From: Paragonimus westermani
Lineage: Eukaryota > Platyhelminthes > Trematoda > Plagiorchiida > Troglotrematidae
DNA length: 64,000 bases
Direction: 5' to 3'
Assembly: GCA_008508345.1 (NCBI GenBank)
Contig: QNGE01000121.1
Location: forward strand, 260,532-324,531
The notes beneath the pieces were generated by a model. That model was not told the DNA's origin and did not search any database. It saw only the letters and a program-made list of their open reading frames with translations. Shown in pieces: positions 62,701 to 64,000 of this stretch. Both the position numbers and the translations under genes were made by a program. Each line of letters begins with the position of its first letter. Positions within the stretch are counted from its first letter, which is position 1.

Positions 62701-64000
62701 GTGGACTACTGATGAGTGTACTGAAAATGAACGTCATACTAAAGTTGCTGTCCAAACGAGAGAAGGTCCTGAACGCACCGATCAGACAGCCAATTTATGC
62801 AGTCCCACCTGTAGTAATTTACACTGTAACGTCGGATGTCTCTACTCTAGTTTAAAGATGTCTAGTTGACGTAAGCCAAATGGAAATCGTAGCAACCATT
62901 TGAGGTATGGGTGACCAGCCTGCCAGTCAACCGAACGAAAAGCAATCTGGAGAATGAGGTGAGCACTCGACCTGTTATATGATCCAGGCGGCAAATAGTC
63001 CACTGCACATCACTTAATTCTTCACTGCTCTTGAAACCGAAGTGTTGAATTGCTAGAGAACAGCAAGCAATCTGGCATGCCATTGGAATGTGGGAGAAGC
63101 AGGGAAGTCTACCCGAAATATCCGATCATCTACCCACAACAGAATTATTCAGCACAACGCTTGATAGATATATGAAAACTGGTAGCTGTCAAATGTGATT
63201 GCAAAAATGACAGAGGATTAAGTCCACATAAAGATAGTCGATATATACACTACTGGAAATCTTCAACCTAAAAGATCGGGTGATGATTCCATTTGGACAC
63301 GAAAGCTGTTAACAGATGGGTATCGTTCAGTTTACAACAACCAACTCCACTATCAGTCATCAGTAGGAGATGCACTACTCAGCAACATTTACTGATTCCA
63401 TGAGCTCAGTTTGACAAGAAGGCTATTACCCACCGGGTCATCGTTTGGGACTAGCAGGACAGTTACCGTGTCTCCTTTCCAACCGAGCGGTCAAACTGAT
63501 CATAGCTTAGAACTGAACTTGACTGAGTGCTTAGATATTGCAGTTCGATCGTGACTGATATGAGACGTACAATATTGACGAGCTTTAACAAGAATGGATC
63601 TCACACTCATAGCCTCTTTTCGAAAGGGACTGGCTCAAAATTTACTTGAATGCGAAAGTTGCCATCAGTTACGAATGGTGTTAATTTATATTTAATTGTA
63701 CATTCTTACAAATCTAGTAGATTAAATTTACAACTGTCAACCTTCGGTTTGTGCAGTTACACACCAAACTAATGTATGCAGTATTCACACTGAATGACAA
63801 ATCTATACACCTTCAATAACCTAGTAACTATCTGTGTTTGTCAAGATATGATGGTCAGGCGAGCTGCTGGGTGAGGTGGACTGATTAATCGGTCTTTTTA
63901 TTGCTGATACACGATAGCAAGCGACGTGTGACGAACTCCCGTTGTATTGGCAGTGGCTGACTGAAAAGCGGATCAGTGTATGTTTTGGGATAAACCGAAA
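59702..64000. other. Region downstream of irx, no supported gene
   Basis: No exon with a recognisable domain. Open frames up to 92 codons lack motifs. It contains the decayed repeat at 63.4 kb. The string TTCAAGGTCGAGGCAACGTA near 60290 faintly resembles the B-box end of the same repeat family. Confidence 0.6.
63420..63690 (+). repeat. Decayed dispersed repeat lacking its tRNA-like module
   Basis: It matches the family head (GACTAGCAGGACAGTTACCG then TGTCTCCT) and tail (TTCGAAAGGGACTGGCT then TTGAATGCGAAAGTTGC). The segment holding the A and B boxes is missing between TGATATGAG and ACGTACAATATTGACGAGCT. Confidence 0.6.

Overview
The window looks like part of a flatworm nuclear genome, most likely a digenean trematode. 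Evidence: GT-AG introns of 1-6 kb, no bacterial-style gene packing, AT-rich introns with microsatellites, Penelope-like element debris and hammerhead-bearing repeats. The species call is inference; no species-diagnostic sequence was compared. Two developmental genes are recognisable, both on the + strand.

Region 1 (1-34108): the 3' two thirds of a tolloid/BMP1-family metalloprotease gene. Ten exons (798 to 34108) join in one continuous frame and encode CUB2-EGF1-CUB3-EGF2-CUB4-CUB5, in the order of vertebrate BMP1/TLL and fly Tolloid. They end in an unusual Ser/Arg/Tyr/Asn-rich tail of about 290 residues. The signal peptide, prodomain, astacin protease domain and CUB1 must lie left of position 1.

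Region 2 (34109-50025): about 16 kb with no convincing gene. It holds diverged tRNA-like dispersed repeats at 40.4 kb and 47.5 kb, microsatellites and a weak retroelement zinc-knuckle remnant. Older transposon debris lies in the tolloid introns: two 3' ends of Penelope-like retroelements (13.3 kb and 31.4-33.0 kb), fold-back repeat copies (13.7 kb and 32.2-33.0 kb) and a hammerhead ribozyme motif (30.4 kb, - strand).

Region 3 (50026-59457): an Iroquois-class TALE homeobox gene. A TATA box and a candidate 4-codon first exon precede a 912-nt N-terminal exon, a 92-nt exon joining phase 0 to phase 2, and a 1303-nt exon with the homeodomain, an acidic stretch, an IRO-box-like motif and a polyQ run.

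Region 4 (59458-64000): no gene. It contains a compact insertion of about 152 bp (59537-59688) with 28-bp perfect inverted arms around a hammerhead ribozyme core, flanked by a 13-bp direct repeat, and a decayed copy of the dispersed repeat at 63.4 kb.

Tolloid proteases release BMP ligands by cleaving chordin, and Iroquois factors are patterning regulators downstream of such signals. Nothing in the sequence links the two genes beyond being neighbours.
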